A stretch of DNA of 64,000 nt from Nitrospirillum sp034653275 (GTDB lineage Bacteria; Pseudomonadota; Alphaproteobacteria; Azospirillales; Azospirillaceae): assembly GCF_034653275.1 (NCBI RefSeq), contig NZ_JAYEES010000003.1, positions 2,418,001 through 2,482,000 of the forward strand, given 5' to 3'. How positions within the stretch are numbered: position 1 is the first letter of the stretch; each line of letters starts with the position of its first letter. The notes beneath the pieces were generated by a model. The model was not told the DNA's origin, made no database searches, and was given only the letters and a program-made list of their open reading frames with translations. Position numbers and translations under genes: made by a program. Below are positions 1 to 8,033 of this stretch, one piece after another.

Positions 1-108
1 CAAGTATTACCCCTCGGGCCACATGGTCTATCTGAACCCCGACGCGCTGAAGCAGATGATCGCCGACCTGGACGTCTTCTACGACAAGGCGGCCCCGGCC
101 GCGCCGTA
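1..108 (+). CDS. Peptidase S10 family protein, C-terminal end only
   Basis: Only the last 35 codons are inside the window, read from base 2 to the TAA at 106-108. The residues KYYPSGHMVYLNP match the C-terminus of the complete S10 peptidase that follows (FKYYPSGHMIYLNP), including the His expected to complete the Ser-Asp-His triad. This is therefore the end of a paralogue and the two form a tandem pair. The copies differ at the very tail (AAPAAP against ATSGGA). Function is inferred from the paralogue: a secreted serine carboxypeptidase-like enzyme. The start lies upstream of the window. Confidence 0.85.
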
Positions 109-137
109 AGGCAAACACGGCATCTCGGGCACTAATG

Positions 138-267
138 CCAACGGCATGAAAACCTCATGCCGTTGGTAGCCCGCGACTGCGGGCGCCGGAGATTTCTGGG
201 GAGCCGGAGGCGGACTGGAAATCGAGGACAAGCCAAGGCCGCGGATGCGGCCGCCCGGGGCTTGAGG
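138..267 (+). repeat. Structured intergenic repeat, copy A
   Basis: This lies between the two S10 peptidase genes, about 30 bases after the first stop codon. In order it has: a 12-bp perfect stem (138-149 with 155-166, loop AAACC); TAG; a stem GCCCGC/GCGGGC (169-174 with 179-184, loop GACT); GCCGGAG; a possible GATTTC/GAAATC long pair enclosing a GCC-GGA-GGC mini-hairpin; GAGGACAAGCC; a stem GGCCGC/GCGGCC (237-242 with 247-252, loop GGAT); and a terminal CTTGAGG. Copies B and C keep the same order of parts with different but still complementary stems. The first hairpin may also end transcription of the upstream gene. Confidence 0.8.
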
Positions 268-375
268 CTCCACCAAATAAGTCATGATGTCGCTCCCCAG
301 CGCAACGGGCTGGACAGCGGGCTTGTCATCAAACATCAAACAATTTGATGACAACCCGCAACAGGGAGCGTGGGG

Positions 376-1950
376 ATGCGTAAGACGATCGTGGCGTTGA
401 CGGCGGTGCTGCTGGCATCCGTCGCCGTGGCCGGATGGGCGGACGACAAGAAGGACAAGGGGGGCGAGGACGACGCGCCCAAGGGCGGCAAGGTGGCGGA
501 GCAGATCGAGGCGGCCACCGCCCGCGCCCCGGTGACCGAGACGGCCAAGACCACGTCCCACACCGTCACCATCAAGGGCAAGAGCATCCGCTATCAGGCG
601 ACGGCCGGCACGCTGACCATCCGCGACAATGATGGCAAGCCCACGGCCAGCGTCTTCTACGTCGCCTACACGGCCGAGGGCGCGCCGGCGGCCAAGCGGC
701 CGGTTACCTTCCTCTACAACGGCGGCCCCGGCTCGGCCAGCCTGTGGCTGCACATGGGCTCCTTTGGGCCCGTCCGGGTGCGCACGGCCAGCCCGGACAA
801 CAACGCCCCGGCGCCCTATACCTTCACCGCCAACGACGACAGCCTGCTGGACAAGACCGACATGGTGTTCATCGACGCCATCGGCACCGGCTATTCCCGC
901 CCCCTGGGTGAGGCCAAGGGCAAGGATTTTTGGGGGGTGGACCAGGACGTGGACGGCTTCGCCCGCGCCATCAGCCGCTATGTCAGCCTCAACAACCGCT
1001 GGAACTCGCCCAAATTCCTGTTCGGCGAATCCTACGGCACCACCCGGTCCGCGGCGCTGTCCAACCGGCTGCAGCAGGACGGCATGGATTTGAACGGCGT
1101 CATCCTGCTGTCCTCCATCCTCAATTACGGTATCCTGCAGCCGGGCTATGACGAGGGCTACATCGCCTTCCTGCCCAGCTACGCCGCCACCGCCTGGTAC
1201 CACAACCGCATCCCCAACAAGCCCGCCGACCTGGCCGCCTTCGTGCAGCAGGCGCGCGTTTTCGCGCGGGGCCCCTACGCCGCCGCCCTGGCCAAGGGCC
1301 AGACGATATCGCCGGAGGAGGAGGACGCCGTGGCCAAGCAGCTGGCCACCTTCACCGGCCTGTCGGCGGACTACCTGAAGCGCGCCAAGCTGCGCATCGA
1401 CCTGTTCCGCTTCCAGAAGGAACTGCTGCGCGACAAGCGGCAGACGGTGGGCCGCTTCGACAGCCGCTTCCTGGGCGTGGACACGGACGCCGCCGGCGAG
1501 GGGCCGGAGTACGATCCGTCCGACAGCGCCATCAACAGCGCCTTCGTCTCCAGCCTGCGCGCCTACCTGGCCGGCGACCTGGGCTACAAGACGGACCTGG
1601 AGTACCGCCCCGGTTCCGACGAAGCCAACGACCAGTGGGACTGGCACCACAAGGTGCCCAGCGTCGGCAAGCTGGAGGTGCCGGACGTGGCGCTGGACCT
1701 CAGCCTGGCCATGCGCCAGAACCCGCACCTGCAGCTGCTGTCGTTGAACGGCTACTACGACATGGCGACGCCATTCTTCAACACGGAGTACGACATCAAC
1801 CACATGGCGCTGGAGCCGGCGCAGCGGAAGAACGTGACGTTCAAGTATTATCCGTCCGGGCACATGATCTACCTGAACCCGGACGCGCTGAAGCAGCTGG
1901 TCGTGGACCTGGACGCCTTCTACGACAAGGCTACCTCGGGCGGCGCATAA
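376..1950 (+). CDS. Secreted peptidase S10 (serine carboxypeptidase-like) protein
   Basis: A 524-residue exported serine peptidase-like protein. The N-terminus MRKTIVALTAVLLASVAVAG is a typical signal peptide, followed by a charged Lys/Asp/Gly-rich linker. S10 hallmarks are NGGPGSASLWLHMG (about residue 115, oxyanion region), GESYGTT with nucleophile Ser219, GYYDMATP with Asp462, and YPSGHM with His496. ATG 376 is preferred over the in-frame GTG at 370 because AGGGAG at 362-367 is then spaced 8 bases from the start. S10 enzymes remove C-terminal residues from peptides. The bacterial members are mostly uncharacterised, so the substrate is unknown. An S9 peptidase follows on the same strand, suggesting a peptide-degradation group. 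Confidence 0.92.
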   Translation: MRKTIVALTAVLLASVAVAGWADDKKDKGGEDDAPKGGKVAEQIEAATARAPVTETAKTTSHTVTIKGKSIRYQATAGTLTIRDNDGKPTASVFYVAYTAEGAPAAKRPVTFLYNGGPGSASLWLHMGSFGPVRVRTASPDNNAPAPYTFTANDDSLLDKTDMVFIDAIGTGYSRPLGEAKGKDFWGVDQDVDGFARAISRYVSLNNRWNSPKFLFGESYGTTRSAALSNRLQQDGMDLNGVILLSSILNYGILQPGYDEGYIAFLPSYAATAWYHNRIPNKPADLAAFVQQARVFARGPYAAALAKGQTISPEEEDAVAKQLATFTGLSADYLKRAKLRIDLFRFQKELLRDKRQTVGRFDSRFLGVDTDAAGEGPEYDPSDSAINSAFVSSLRAYLAGDLGYKTDLEYRPGSDEANDQWDWHHKVPSVGKLEVPDVALDLSLAMRQNPHLQLLSLNGYYDMATPFFNTEYDINHMALEPAQRKNVTFKYYPSGHMIYLNPDALKQLVVDLDAFYDKATSGGA

Positions 1951-2089
1951 GGACGGGCCCCTTCGCCCTGTCCCAACAGCCACTTGCCGGGTGATGGGCT
2001 TGGCCCCATCTTCGGTCCATTCCGCCGCCGGCGTTCCCCAGGGGATGCCGGCGGCCAACAACGATGCCAACGAAGATTGGGGGTAAGCG

Positions 2090-4123
2090 ATGCGTTCTGC
2101 CGCTCTGGCGCTGGCCGTGATCCTGGGCACCACTTCCCTCGCGGCGGCAGCCCCGCCCCCGCCGGCCACCAGCCCGGCCGCCCCCCTGATCGAACGCGCC
2201 AAGTTCTTCGGCAATCCCAGCCGCACACAGGCCAAGCTGAGCCCGGACGGCAAGTGGCTGTCCTGGATCGCGCCGCGCGACGGCGTGATGAACGTCTGGG
2301 TGGCCCCGGCCGGCGACCCGGCGAAGGCCAAGGCCCTGACGGCGGAGAAGACCCGCCCCATCCGCCAACATTTCTGGTCGCCCGACGCCAAGATGATCCT
2401 GTTCGTCAACGACAAGGGCGGCGACGAGAACTTCGTGCTGTACGGCGTGAATGTCGTCACCGGCGAACAGCGCACCCTGACGCCGCAGGAAAAGACGCGC
2501 GTGGACATCGTCGGCACCAGCCGGCACATCAAGGGCCGCATCCTGGTGGGCCTGAACAACCGCGACCCCAAGTGGTTCGACGTCTACAGCCTGGACCTGC
2601 CCACGGGCAAGCTGACCCTGGTGTTCAAGAACGAGGGTTATGCCGGCTTCGTCGCGGACGAGTCCCTGAAGCTGCGCCTGGCCGCCAAGTCGCGGCCCGA
2701 CGGCGGTTCCGACTATTTCCGCATGGCCGGCGGCAAGGTCGACGCGACACCCGTGGCCAGCGTGGGGCTGGACGACAGCCTGACCACCGCGCCCGCCGGC
2801 TACACCGATGACGGCAAGACCCTGTACTGGATCGACAGCCGCGACCGGGACACGGCCGCCCTGATCGCCCAGGACGCGGCCACCGGCGCCACCCGCATCG
2901 TGGGGCAGAGCCCCAAGGCCGACATCAGCGAAACCCTGGCCGACCCCAAGACGGGTGTGGTCCAGGCCTATGCCGTGACCTACCTGCGCACCGAATGGAC
3001 GGCGCTGGATCCCAAGATCGGCGCCGACCTGGATTACCTGAAGGCCCAGTTGAAGGGCGACGTCCACGTCACCAGCCGCACCGACGACGACAGCGCCTGG
3101 ACCGTGGTGGTGGACCCGGTGACGGCGCCGGCGGCCACATACCGCTATGACCGCGCGGCCCACACCCTGACCAAGCTGTTCGTCAACCGGCCGGAGCTGG
3201 AGGGCGCGGAGCTTGCCGCCATGCATCCGGTGGAAATCAAGGCGCGCGACGGCCTGACGCTGGTCTCCTACCTCACCCTGCCGGCGGGCGCCGACGGCAA
3301 GGGTGACGGCCACCCCGACCAGCCCCTGCCCCTGGTGCTGTTCGTCCATGGCGGGCCCTGGGCGCGCGACGGTTACGGCTATAACGGCTATCACCAGTGG
3401 CTGGCCAACCGGGGCTATGCCGTGCTGTCGGTCAACTATCGCGGCTCCACCGGCTTCGGGAAGAACTTCATCACCGCCGGCAACCTGCAATGGGGCCGCA
3501 AGATGCACGACGACCTGATCGACGCCGTCGACTGGGCGGTCAAGCAGGGCATCACCACCAAGGACAAGGTGGCCATCATGGGCGGGTCCTACGGCGGCTA
3601 CGCCACCCTGGCCGGCCTGACCTTCACCCCCGACGCCTTCGCCTGCGGCGTGGACATCGTGGGACCCAGCAACCTGGCCACCCTGCTGAAGACCATCCCG
3701 CCCTATTGGGAGGCGGGCAAGCAGCAGTTCTACAAGCGCATGGGCGACCCCACGACGGAGGACGGCCGCCAGCTGCTGCATGACGCCTCCCCCCTGTTCA
3801 AGGCGGCGGACATAAGCAAGCCGCTGCTGATCGGCCAGGGCGCCAACGACCCCCGCGTCAACCAGGCGGAATCGGACCAGATCGTGAAGGCGATGAAGGA
3901 AAAGAACATCCCCGTCACCTACATCCTGTTCCCCGACGAGGGCCACGGCTTCGCCCGGCCGGAGAACAACATCGCCTTCAACGCCGCCGCCGAACAGTTC
4001 CTGGGCGCCTGCCTGGGCGGCCGGGCGGAACCCTTCGGCACCGCCTTCAAGGGCTCCAGCATCACCGTGCCGGATGGGGCGCAGTTCACGCCAGGGCTGC
4101 AGGCGGCGCTGGCGGCGAAGTAA
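2090..4123 (+). CDS. Secreted S9 family (prolyl oligopeptidase-type) peptidase
   Basis: A 677-residue protein with a signal peptide (MRSAALALAVILGTTSLAAAA). An N-terminal beta-propeller-like region has repeated blades such as LSPDGKWLSW and SPDAKMILF. The C-terminal alpha/beta hydrolase domain begins near residue 415 with LVLFVHGGPWARDGYG. The catalytic triad is visible: GGSYGGY (Ser500), GANDPRV (Asp587) and DEGHGF (His619). This is the layout of dipeptidyl or acylaminoacyl peptidases of family S9. It probably acts in the periplasm on short peptides together with the adjacent S10 enzymes. The start at 2090 follows GGGGGTAAGCG, an acceptable ribosome site, and places the signal peptide at the N-terminus. 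Confidence 0.93.
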   Translation: MRSAALALAVILGTTSLAAAAPPPPATSPAAPLIERAKFFGNPSRTQAKLSPDGKWLSWIAPRDGVMNVWVAPAGDPAKAKALTAEKTRPIRQHFWSPDAKMILFVNDKGGDENFVLYGVNVVTGEQRTLTPQEKTRVDIVGTSRHIKGRILVGLNNRDPKWFDVYSLDLPTGKLTLVFKNEGYAGFVADESLKLRLAAKSRPDGGSDYFRMAGGKVDATPVASVGLDDSLTTAPAGYTDDGKTLYWIDSRDRDTAALIAQDAATGATRIVGQSPKADISETLADPKTGVVQAYAVTYLRTEWTALDPKIGADLDYLKAQLKGDVHVTSRTDDDSAWTVVVDPVTAPAATYRYDRAAHTLTKLFVNRPELEGAELAAMHPVEIKARDGLTLVSYLTLPAGADGKGDGHPDQPLPLVLFVHGGPWARDGYGYNGYHQWLANRGYAVLSVNYRGSTGFGKNFITAGNLQWGRKMHDDLIDAVDWAVKQGITTKDKVAIMGGSYGGYATLAGLTFTPDAFACGVDIVGPSNLATLLKTIPPYWEAGKQQFYKRMGDPTTEDGRQLLHDASPLFKAADISKPLLIGQGANDPRVNQAESDQIVKAMKEKNIPVTYILFPDEGHGFARPENNIAFNAAAEQFLGACLGGRAEPFGTAFKGSSITVPDGAQFTPGLQAALAAK

Positions 4124-4152
4124 GCGCGAAACGGGACAAGGGTGTGGCGGGT

Positions 4153-5159
4153 ATGATGGAGGATAGGGCACGGGCGCATCGGATGGGCATGGCGGCGGCC
4201 CTGCTTCTCTTCCTGTCCCTGCCGGCGGCGGCGCAGACCGCCGCCGACACGCCCGCCGCCAACCCGCCCGCTGCCAACCCGCCCGCCGCCAACGACAGCC
4301 CAACCACCGTCACCATCACCGGCAACCGCTTCACCGTCGAGACGCTGACCCGGGCGACGGAAGGCTTCGTCCAGGACCATGGCCACCCCTCCCCCGGCTG
4401 AACCAGCTGACCCGGTGGGAGCGTCCCGTCTGTCCGGAGGCGATCAACGTGCCGGCCGACGTGGCCACCTTCCTCACCACCCGCATCAAGACGGTGGCGG
4501 GCCAAGTGGGCGCGCCGACGCGGGAGGGCTGCAAGCGCGACATCGAGATCATCTTTTCCGACAAGCCCCAGGCCGTGATGGACGCCGTCGCCGACAAACG
4601 GCCCTTCCTGCTGGGCTATCACTTCGTCAACCAGACCAAGACCGTGAGCAAGGTCACCCAGGCCATCCAGGCCTGGTACGTGACAGCCGTGCGCGACGGC
4701 GCGGTCACCGTGGTGGACGACCCCTATTACGCCTCAGGCATGCGTTCCGACGATCCCTTGAAGGACCAGTTCCACGGCAACGGCGGCAGCCGGCTGTCCC
4801 ACGACATGGCCAGCGTCTTCGACAACATCGTCGTCATCGTGGACACCACCAAGATCGAGGGGGAGACGTTCGGCAGCTTGGCCGACTATCTGGCCATGCT
4901 GGTCCTGGCCCAGCCCGCCAGCGCCGTGGGCCAATGCAACCCCCTGCCCAGCATCCTGAGCCTGTTCACGGACGCCTGCCCGTCCGCGCAGCGGATCCGG
5001 GCGCTGAGCCCGGCGGACAAGGCCTATCTGGAAGGGCTCTATTCCATACCCCCGGACGCGGTGGGCAGCCTGCAACGCGCCACCATCGCCACCCACATGC
5101 TGGACAGCCTCAAGTTCAGCGCCCTGGCCCCGGACGGCCGGACAGCAGCGGCGAAGTAA
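4153..5159 (+). pseudogene. Exported protein of unknown function, broken by a -1 frameshift
   Basis: Two reading frames make one protein. The first runs from about 4153 to a TGA at 4399-4401. It has a signal peptide (MGMAAALLLFLSLPAAAQ), a short AANPP repeat and VTITGNRF. The second covers 4402-5159 and carries on the logical sequence RLNQLTRWERPVCPEAINV. Adding one C to the run at 4391-4395 gives SPRLNQLTRW and a continuous product of about 335 residues. From memory, the RWERPVCP segment resembles a group of alphaproteobacterial exported proteins with paired cysteines and no known function; I cannot name a family. The cause may be sequencing error, a true mutation or slippage. The start codon (4144, 4153 or 4156) is uncertain. 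Confidence 0.7.
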
Positions 5160-5261
5160 GACCCGCGACGCCCCCGGCGCCTACGGCTGTACGCCAGCGG
5201 CCGGCATGGCGCCAAGCCGCCCCTGCCAAAAGCGCCTAACGATATTGTTAAAATCGATGTT

Positions 5262-5280
5262 GCGATCGTTTCTCATTATC
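5262..5280 (+). promoter_or_regulatory. Fur-box-like site upstream of the TonB receptor
   Basis: The 19 bases ending in TCTCATTATC match the classical Fur consensus at 12 of 19 positions, with the right half (TCATTATC) perfect. It lies about 45 bases before the start codon of a siderophore receptor, the usual place for iron repression. In alphaproteobacteria the regulator could be Fur or another iron-responsive protein, so the family is inferred. Confidence 0.6.
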
Positions 5281-5325
5281 AGTATCAGGATGCCCAGCCC
5301 ACCCTGACTGAATAATGGAATCACG

Positions 5326-7476
5326 ATGAAAAAGTGCGCCGTGTCGATGCTCGCCCTGTTGGCGGCGATGCAGGCCCCGTTGCGGGCCGAGGCCACGGAG
5401 GCGATGGACACCGCCGTGGACACGACGACAGCCGCCACCGACACCGGCCAGGAAAAGGCCCTGGACGACATCGTCGTGACCGGCACGCAGGCCCCCTCCT
5501 TCAAGGCGGAGGTGGTGCAGGTCGGCGCCTTCCGGAACCAGTCGCTGCTAGACACGCCGCTGACGGTCGCCATCCTGCCGCGCGCCCTGCTGGACGCGCA
5601 GGGGGCGCACGGGCTGGACGACGCGCTGCGCAACACGCCCGGCGTGACGCAGCAATCCACCAGCCCCCTGACCAGCAACAACTTCGTCTCGCGCGGCGTG
5701 CTGATGAACGCCCGCACCAATTACCGACTGAACGGGTCGCTGCCCATCATCAACCTGGGCCCCATCCCCATCGAGAACAAGCAGCGGGTCGAACTGCTGA
5801 AGGGCGTGTCGGCGCTCTATTACGGCATCAGCACGCCGTCGGGCATCGTCAACGTGGTGACCAAGCGGGCGGGGTCCGACCCCGTCACCAGCTTCACCCT
5901 GAACGGCGACAACAACGGCAGTTTCGGCAGCGGCTTCGACATCGGGCGGGAATTCGGCGATCACAACGAATACGGCGCCCGGGTCAACGGCTACGCCTCG
6001 CGCATCGGCACGCCGGTGAACGACGTGGACGGCCGGCGCTGGCTGATGAGCGGCGCCTTCGACTGGCGCGCCACCGAGCGCCTGACCTTCAAGCTGGATG
6101 CCGAATACTACCGCCGCGAAATGGATGAGCCGGGCGGCATCACGCTGCCCACCGCCGTGGGCGCCAAGGGCGGCAACGGCGGTACCATCATCCTGCCGTC
6201 CATCCCCGATCCCAGCCTGCGCTTCGCCCCGCTGAACGCGCCCTACAACACCTGGGCCACCAACGTGGTGGGCCGCGCCGACTACGCCATCACCGACGAC
6301 TGGTCGGCCCGGGCGGAGTTCGGCGTCGCCTCCACCCGGCGGCAGCGCACCATCGCCAACCTCGGCGGCGTCAACCTGGCCACCGGCGCCGGCACCGTGA
6401 CCGGCACCTACACGCCCGATCAGGAATACCGCAACCAGAACCTGCGGCTGGAGGTGTCCGGCAAGCTTGACACCGGCCCCATCAGCCATGAGTTGCTGGT
6501 GGGCTTCAGCCGCAACCGCCAGACCCAGGAGGACCAGCACCAGCAGTCCTACGTCGGGGTGAAGCAGAACCTGTACGATCCCGTGGACGTGGCCTACGAC
6601 ACGCTGAAGTTCACCACCACCCGCCTGCTGGCCGGCAGCGTGAACATCGACACCGGCGGCTATGTCATGGACATGGCCCACCTGGGCGACCATTGGCTGC
6701 TGATCGCCGGCGCCCGCTATGTCGACTACGACACCAGCTCGGCCGCCAGCAACTACGCGGTTCAGACGGTCACCCCCACAGCTGGCCTGGTCTACAAACT
6801 GACGCCCAAGTCCAGCCTGTACGCGACCTATATCGAGGGGCTGGAGAGCGCCGGCACGGCGCCGGACGGCACCACCAACGCCGGCAGCATCCTGAACCCC
6901 ATCGTCAGCAAGCAGGTGGAGGTTGGCGGCCGCATGGAAGTGGGCGGCGCCATGATGTCGCTGGCCTGGTTCCATATCGACCGGGGCCTGGCCTACACCG
7001 ACATCCACAACACCTACGTCCTGAACGGCCAAGCCATCCACCAGGGCGTCGAAGCCTCCGTCCAGGGCGAGGTGCTGCCCGACCTGTCGATCATGGTCAG
7101 CGGCCAGTACCTGAACGCCCTGCAGGAGAATACCGGCAGCGTCTACCAGGACGGCAGGCGGGTGGAGAACACGCCCCGCTGGTCCGGTTCCATCTTCGCG
7201 GAATACCATCCGGACTTCCTGGACGGCGTGGGCCTGAACGCCGGCGTCTACTACACCGGCGACCGCGCGGCGGATGCGCAGAACCGCGCCACCCTGCCCG
7301 CCTACACGACGCTGAGCCTGGGCGCCAGCTACAAGACCCAGGTGCAGGGCAATGGCCTGACCCTGCGCGTCAACGCCGACAACGTGACCAATGAGCGCTA
7401 CTGGGCCACCGGCGGCCCCACGCTCTACTCGGGCATGCCGGCCACCGTGCGCTTCTCGGCGAGTTTGGATTTGTAA
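5326..7476 (+). CDS. TonB-dependent siderophore receptor
   Basis: A 716-residue outer-membrane receptor. It has a signal peptide, a short Thr/Asp-rich linker, and then the TonB-box-like DDIVVTGTQAP (about residues 46-56). The plug domain follows (LDTPLTVAILPRALLDAQGA, VELLKGVSALYYG, GIVNVVTKRAG). The remaining ~520 residues form a beta-barrel and end in the aromatic sequence ATVRFSASLDL. The plug phrase ALYYGISTPSGIVNVV is typical of ferric-siderophore receptors of the FpvA/FhuE type. It should import an iron-siderophore using TonB-ExbBD energy. The upstream Fur-like site supports iron control. No siderophore biosynthesis gene is adjacent, so the ligand may come from other organisms. Confidence 0.93.
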   Translation: MKKCAVSMLALLAAMQAPLRAEATEAMDTAVDTTTAATDTGQEKALDDIVVTGTQAPSFKAEVVQVGAFRNQSLLDTPLTVAILPRALLDAQGAHGLDDALRNTPGVTQQSTSPLTSNNFVSRGVLMNARTNYRLNGSLPIINLGPIPIENKQRVELLKGVSALYYGISTPSGIVNVVTKRAGSDPVTSFTLNGDNNGSFGSGFDIGREFGDHNEYGARVNGYASRIGTPVNDVDGRRWLMSGAFDWRATERLTFKLDAEYYRREMDEPGGITLPTAVGAKGGNGGTIILPSIPDPSLRFAPLNAPYNTWATNVVGRADYAITDDWSARAEFGVASTRRQRTIANLGGVNLATGAGTVTGTYTPDQEYRNQNLRLEVSGKLDTGPISHELLVGFSRNRQTQEDQHQQSYVGVKQNLYDPVDVAYDTLKFTTTRLLAGSVNIDTGGYVMDMAHLGDHWLLIAGARYVDYDTSSAASNYAVQTVTPTAGLVYKLTPKSSLYATYIEGLESAGTAPDGTTNAGSILNPIVSKQVEVGGRMEVGGAMMSLAWFHIDRGLAYTDIHNTYVLNGQAIHQGVEASVQGEVLPDLSIMVSGQYLNALQENTGSVYQDGRRVENTPRWSGSIFAEYHPDFLDGVGLNAGVYYTGDRAADAQNRATLPAYTTLSLGASYKTQVQGNGLTLRVNADNVTNERYWATGGPTLYSGMPATVRFSASLDL

Positions 7477-7494
7477 GTTGTAGGTGTTCGTTTT

Positions 7495-7613
7495 CCTCAA
7501 GCGCCGGCAGGCCCATCCGGGCCTTTGGCTGTCCTCGTTCCGCTCCTGCGGTGCTCACTCCGGCGCCCGCCGTCGCGGGCTACCGATGACGGGAGTATCC
7601 CTCCCGTCATCGG
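7495..7613 (-). repeat. Structured intergenic repeat, copy B
   Basis: Read on the minus strand from 7613: a 13-bp perfect stem (7601-7613 with 7583-7595); TAG; a stem GCCCGC/GCGGGC (7575-7580 with 7565-7570); GCCGGAG; a mini-hairpin CCGC-AGGA-GCGG; GAGGACAGCC; a stem GGCCC/GGGCC with loop GGAT (7519-7523 with 7510-7514); and a terminal CTTGAGG. It is about 14 bases shorter in the middle than copies A and C because the GATTTC/GAAATC pair is missing. It lies between the TonB receptor and leuA and points against both genes. A small spurious ORF (7484-7669) runs through it. Confidence 0.8.
7583..7613 (+). terminator. Probable terminator after the TonB receptor
   Basis: A perfect 13-bp stem (CCGATGACGGGAG with its complement, loop TATCC) is followed on the plus strand by CTTTGTT. 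It lies about 105 bases after the receptor stop codon. The same hairpin is the 5' stem of repeat copy B read on the other strand. Confidence 0.55.
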
Positions 7614-7712
7614 CTTTGTTGAGCGAGCGACCAAAGATTGTCGCCAACGCCCCGGCATCGACCCTTTGATGCCAGGGCATGGCCGCCCTTGAAATTTCAT
7701 GAGCGTGTTCGC

Positions 7713-7741
7713 TTGACACGCCGCCCGGATGCCGCTTTTAT
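7713..7741 (+). promoter_or_regulatory. Promoter of the leuL-leuA transcript
   Basis: A perfect -35 TTGACA (7713-7718), a 17-base spacer and a TTTTAT -10 (7736-7741). Transcription would start near 7748, only a few bases before the leader-peptide ATG at 7752. The transcript would therefore have almost no 5' untranslated region before the leader. Confidence 0.6.
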
Positions 7742-7751
7742 CCTGCGCATC

Positions 7752-7802
7752 ATGACCGACACCGCGACCACCCTGCTGCTTCTTATGAACCCGGCCTCCT
7801 GA
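7752..7802 (+). CDS. leuL: leu operon leader peptide
   Basis: A 16-codon reading frame encoding MTDTATTLLLLMNPAS, with four consecutive leucine codons (CTG CTG CTT CTT). It sits between a good promoter and leuA. A run of leucine codons just upstream of a leucine biosynthesis gene is the signature of ribosome-mediated attenuation: stalling at low charged tRNA-Leu changes the downstream RNA fold. The peptide has no clear ribosome-binding site, in line with a leaderless or near-leaderless start. A hairpin (CCCGGCCTC with GAGG-A-CCGGG, 7790-7812) begins inside its last codons. Confidence 0.75.
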   Translation: MTDTATTLLLLMNPAS

Positions 7803-8033
7803 GAGGACCGGGGATTTCGTCATAAGTTTGCGCAAGGTTCGTGAGTATCCAAATGTCGTGTCGCACCGCCCCGTTGATGGGCCTCTCTGACAAAGCCAAA
7901 GCCGCCCCCAGCGCCCCCGCGCCGCGCCTGCTCCTTATCGGCGGTCGCCGGGCCTGACGGCCATCCGGCGGCTGTAGATCTGGCCGTATTCACCTTCCCC
8001 GACTGAATACATTGCAGCAGAGACGCCCTGACC
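7803..8033 (+). promoter_or_regulatory. leuA 5' leader, probable attenuator region
   Basis: These 231 bases between the leader-peptide stop and the leuA start hold no gene. They contain possible RNA structures: the hairpin that starts in the leader peptide (7790-7812), and a strong stem CGCCGG/CCGGCG enclosing GCC-TGAC-GGC near 7946-7973. Neither is followed by a clear U-tract, so I cannot say which is the terminator and which the antiterminator. Confidence 0.5.

Noticed and set aside
79..2571. 830-codon minus-strand ORF opposite the S10 peptidase gene
   Set aside because: An Arg/Ala/Gly-rich antisense shadow in GC-rich DNA; the plus-strand frame has family motifs and a signal peptide.
4255..4302. 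12-bp AANP repeat in the frameshifted gene
   Set aside because: A short Pro/Ala linker repeat after a signal peptide, common in GC-rich exported proteins.
1931..4303. 790-codon minus-strand ORF opposite the S9 peptidase
   Set aside because: Low-complexity antisense frame with no domain; the sense gene is clear.
5548..7500. 650-codon minus-strand ORF opposite the TonB receptor
   Set aside because: Val/Gly/Ala-rich shadow frame without motifs.
7484..7669. 61-codon plus-strand ORF through repeat copy B
   Set aside because: It reads across the hairpins of the repeat; such ORFs recur only because the repeat recurs.
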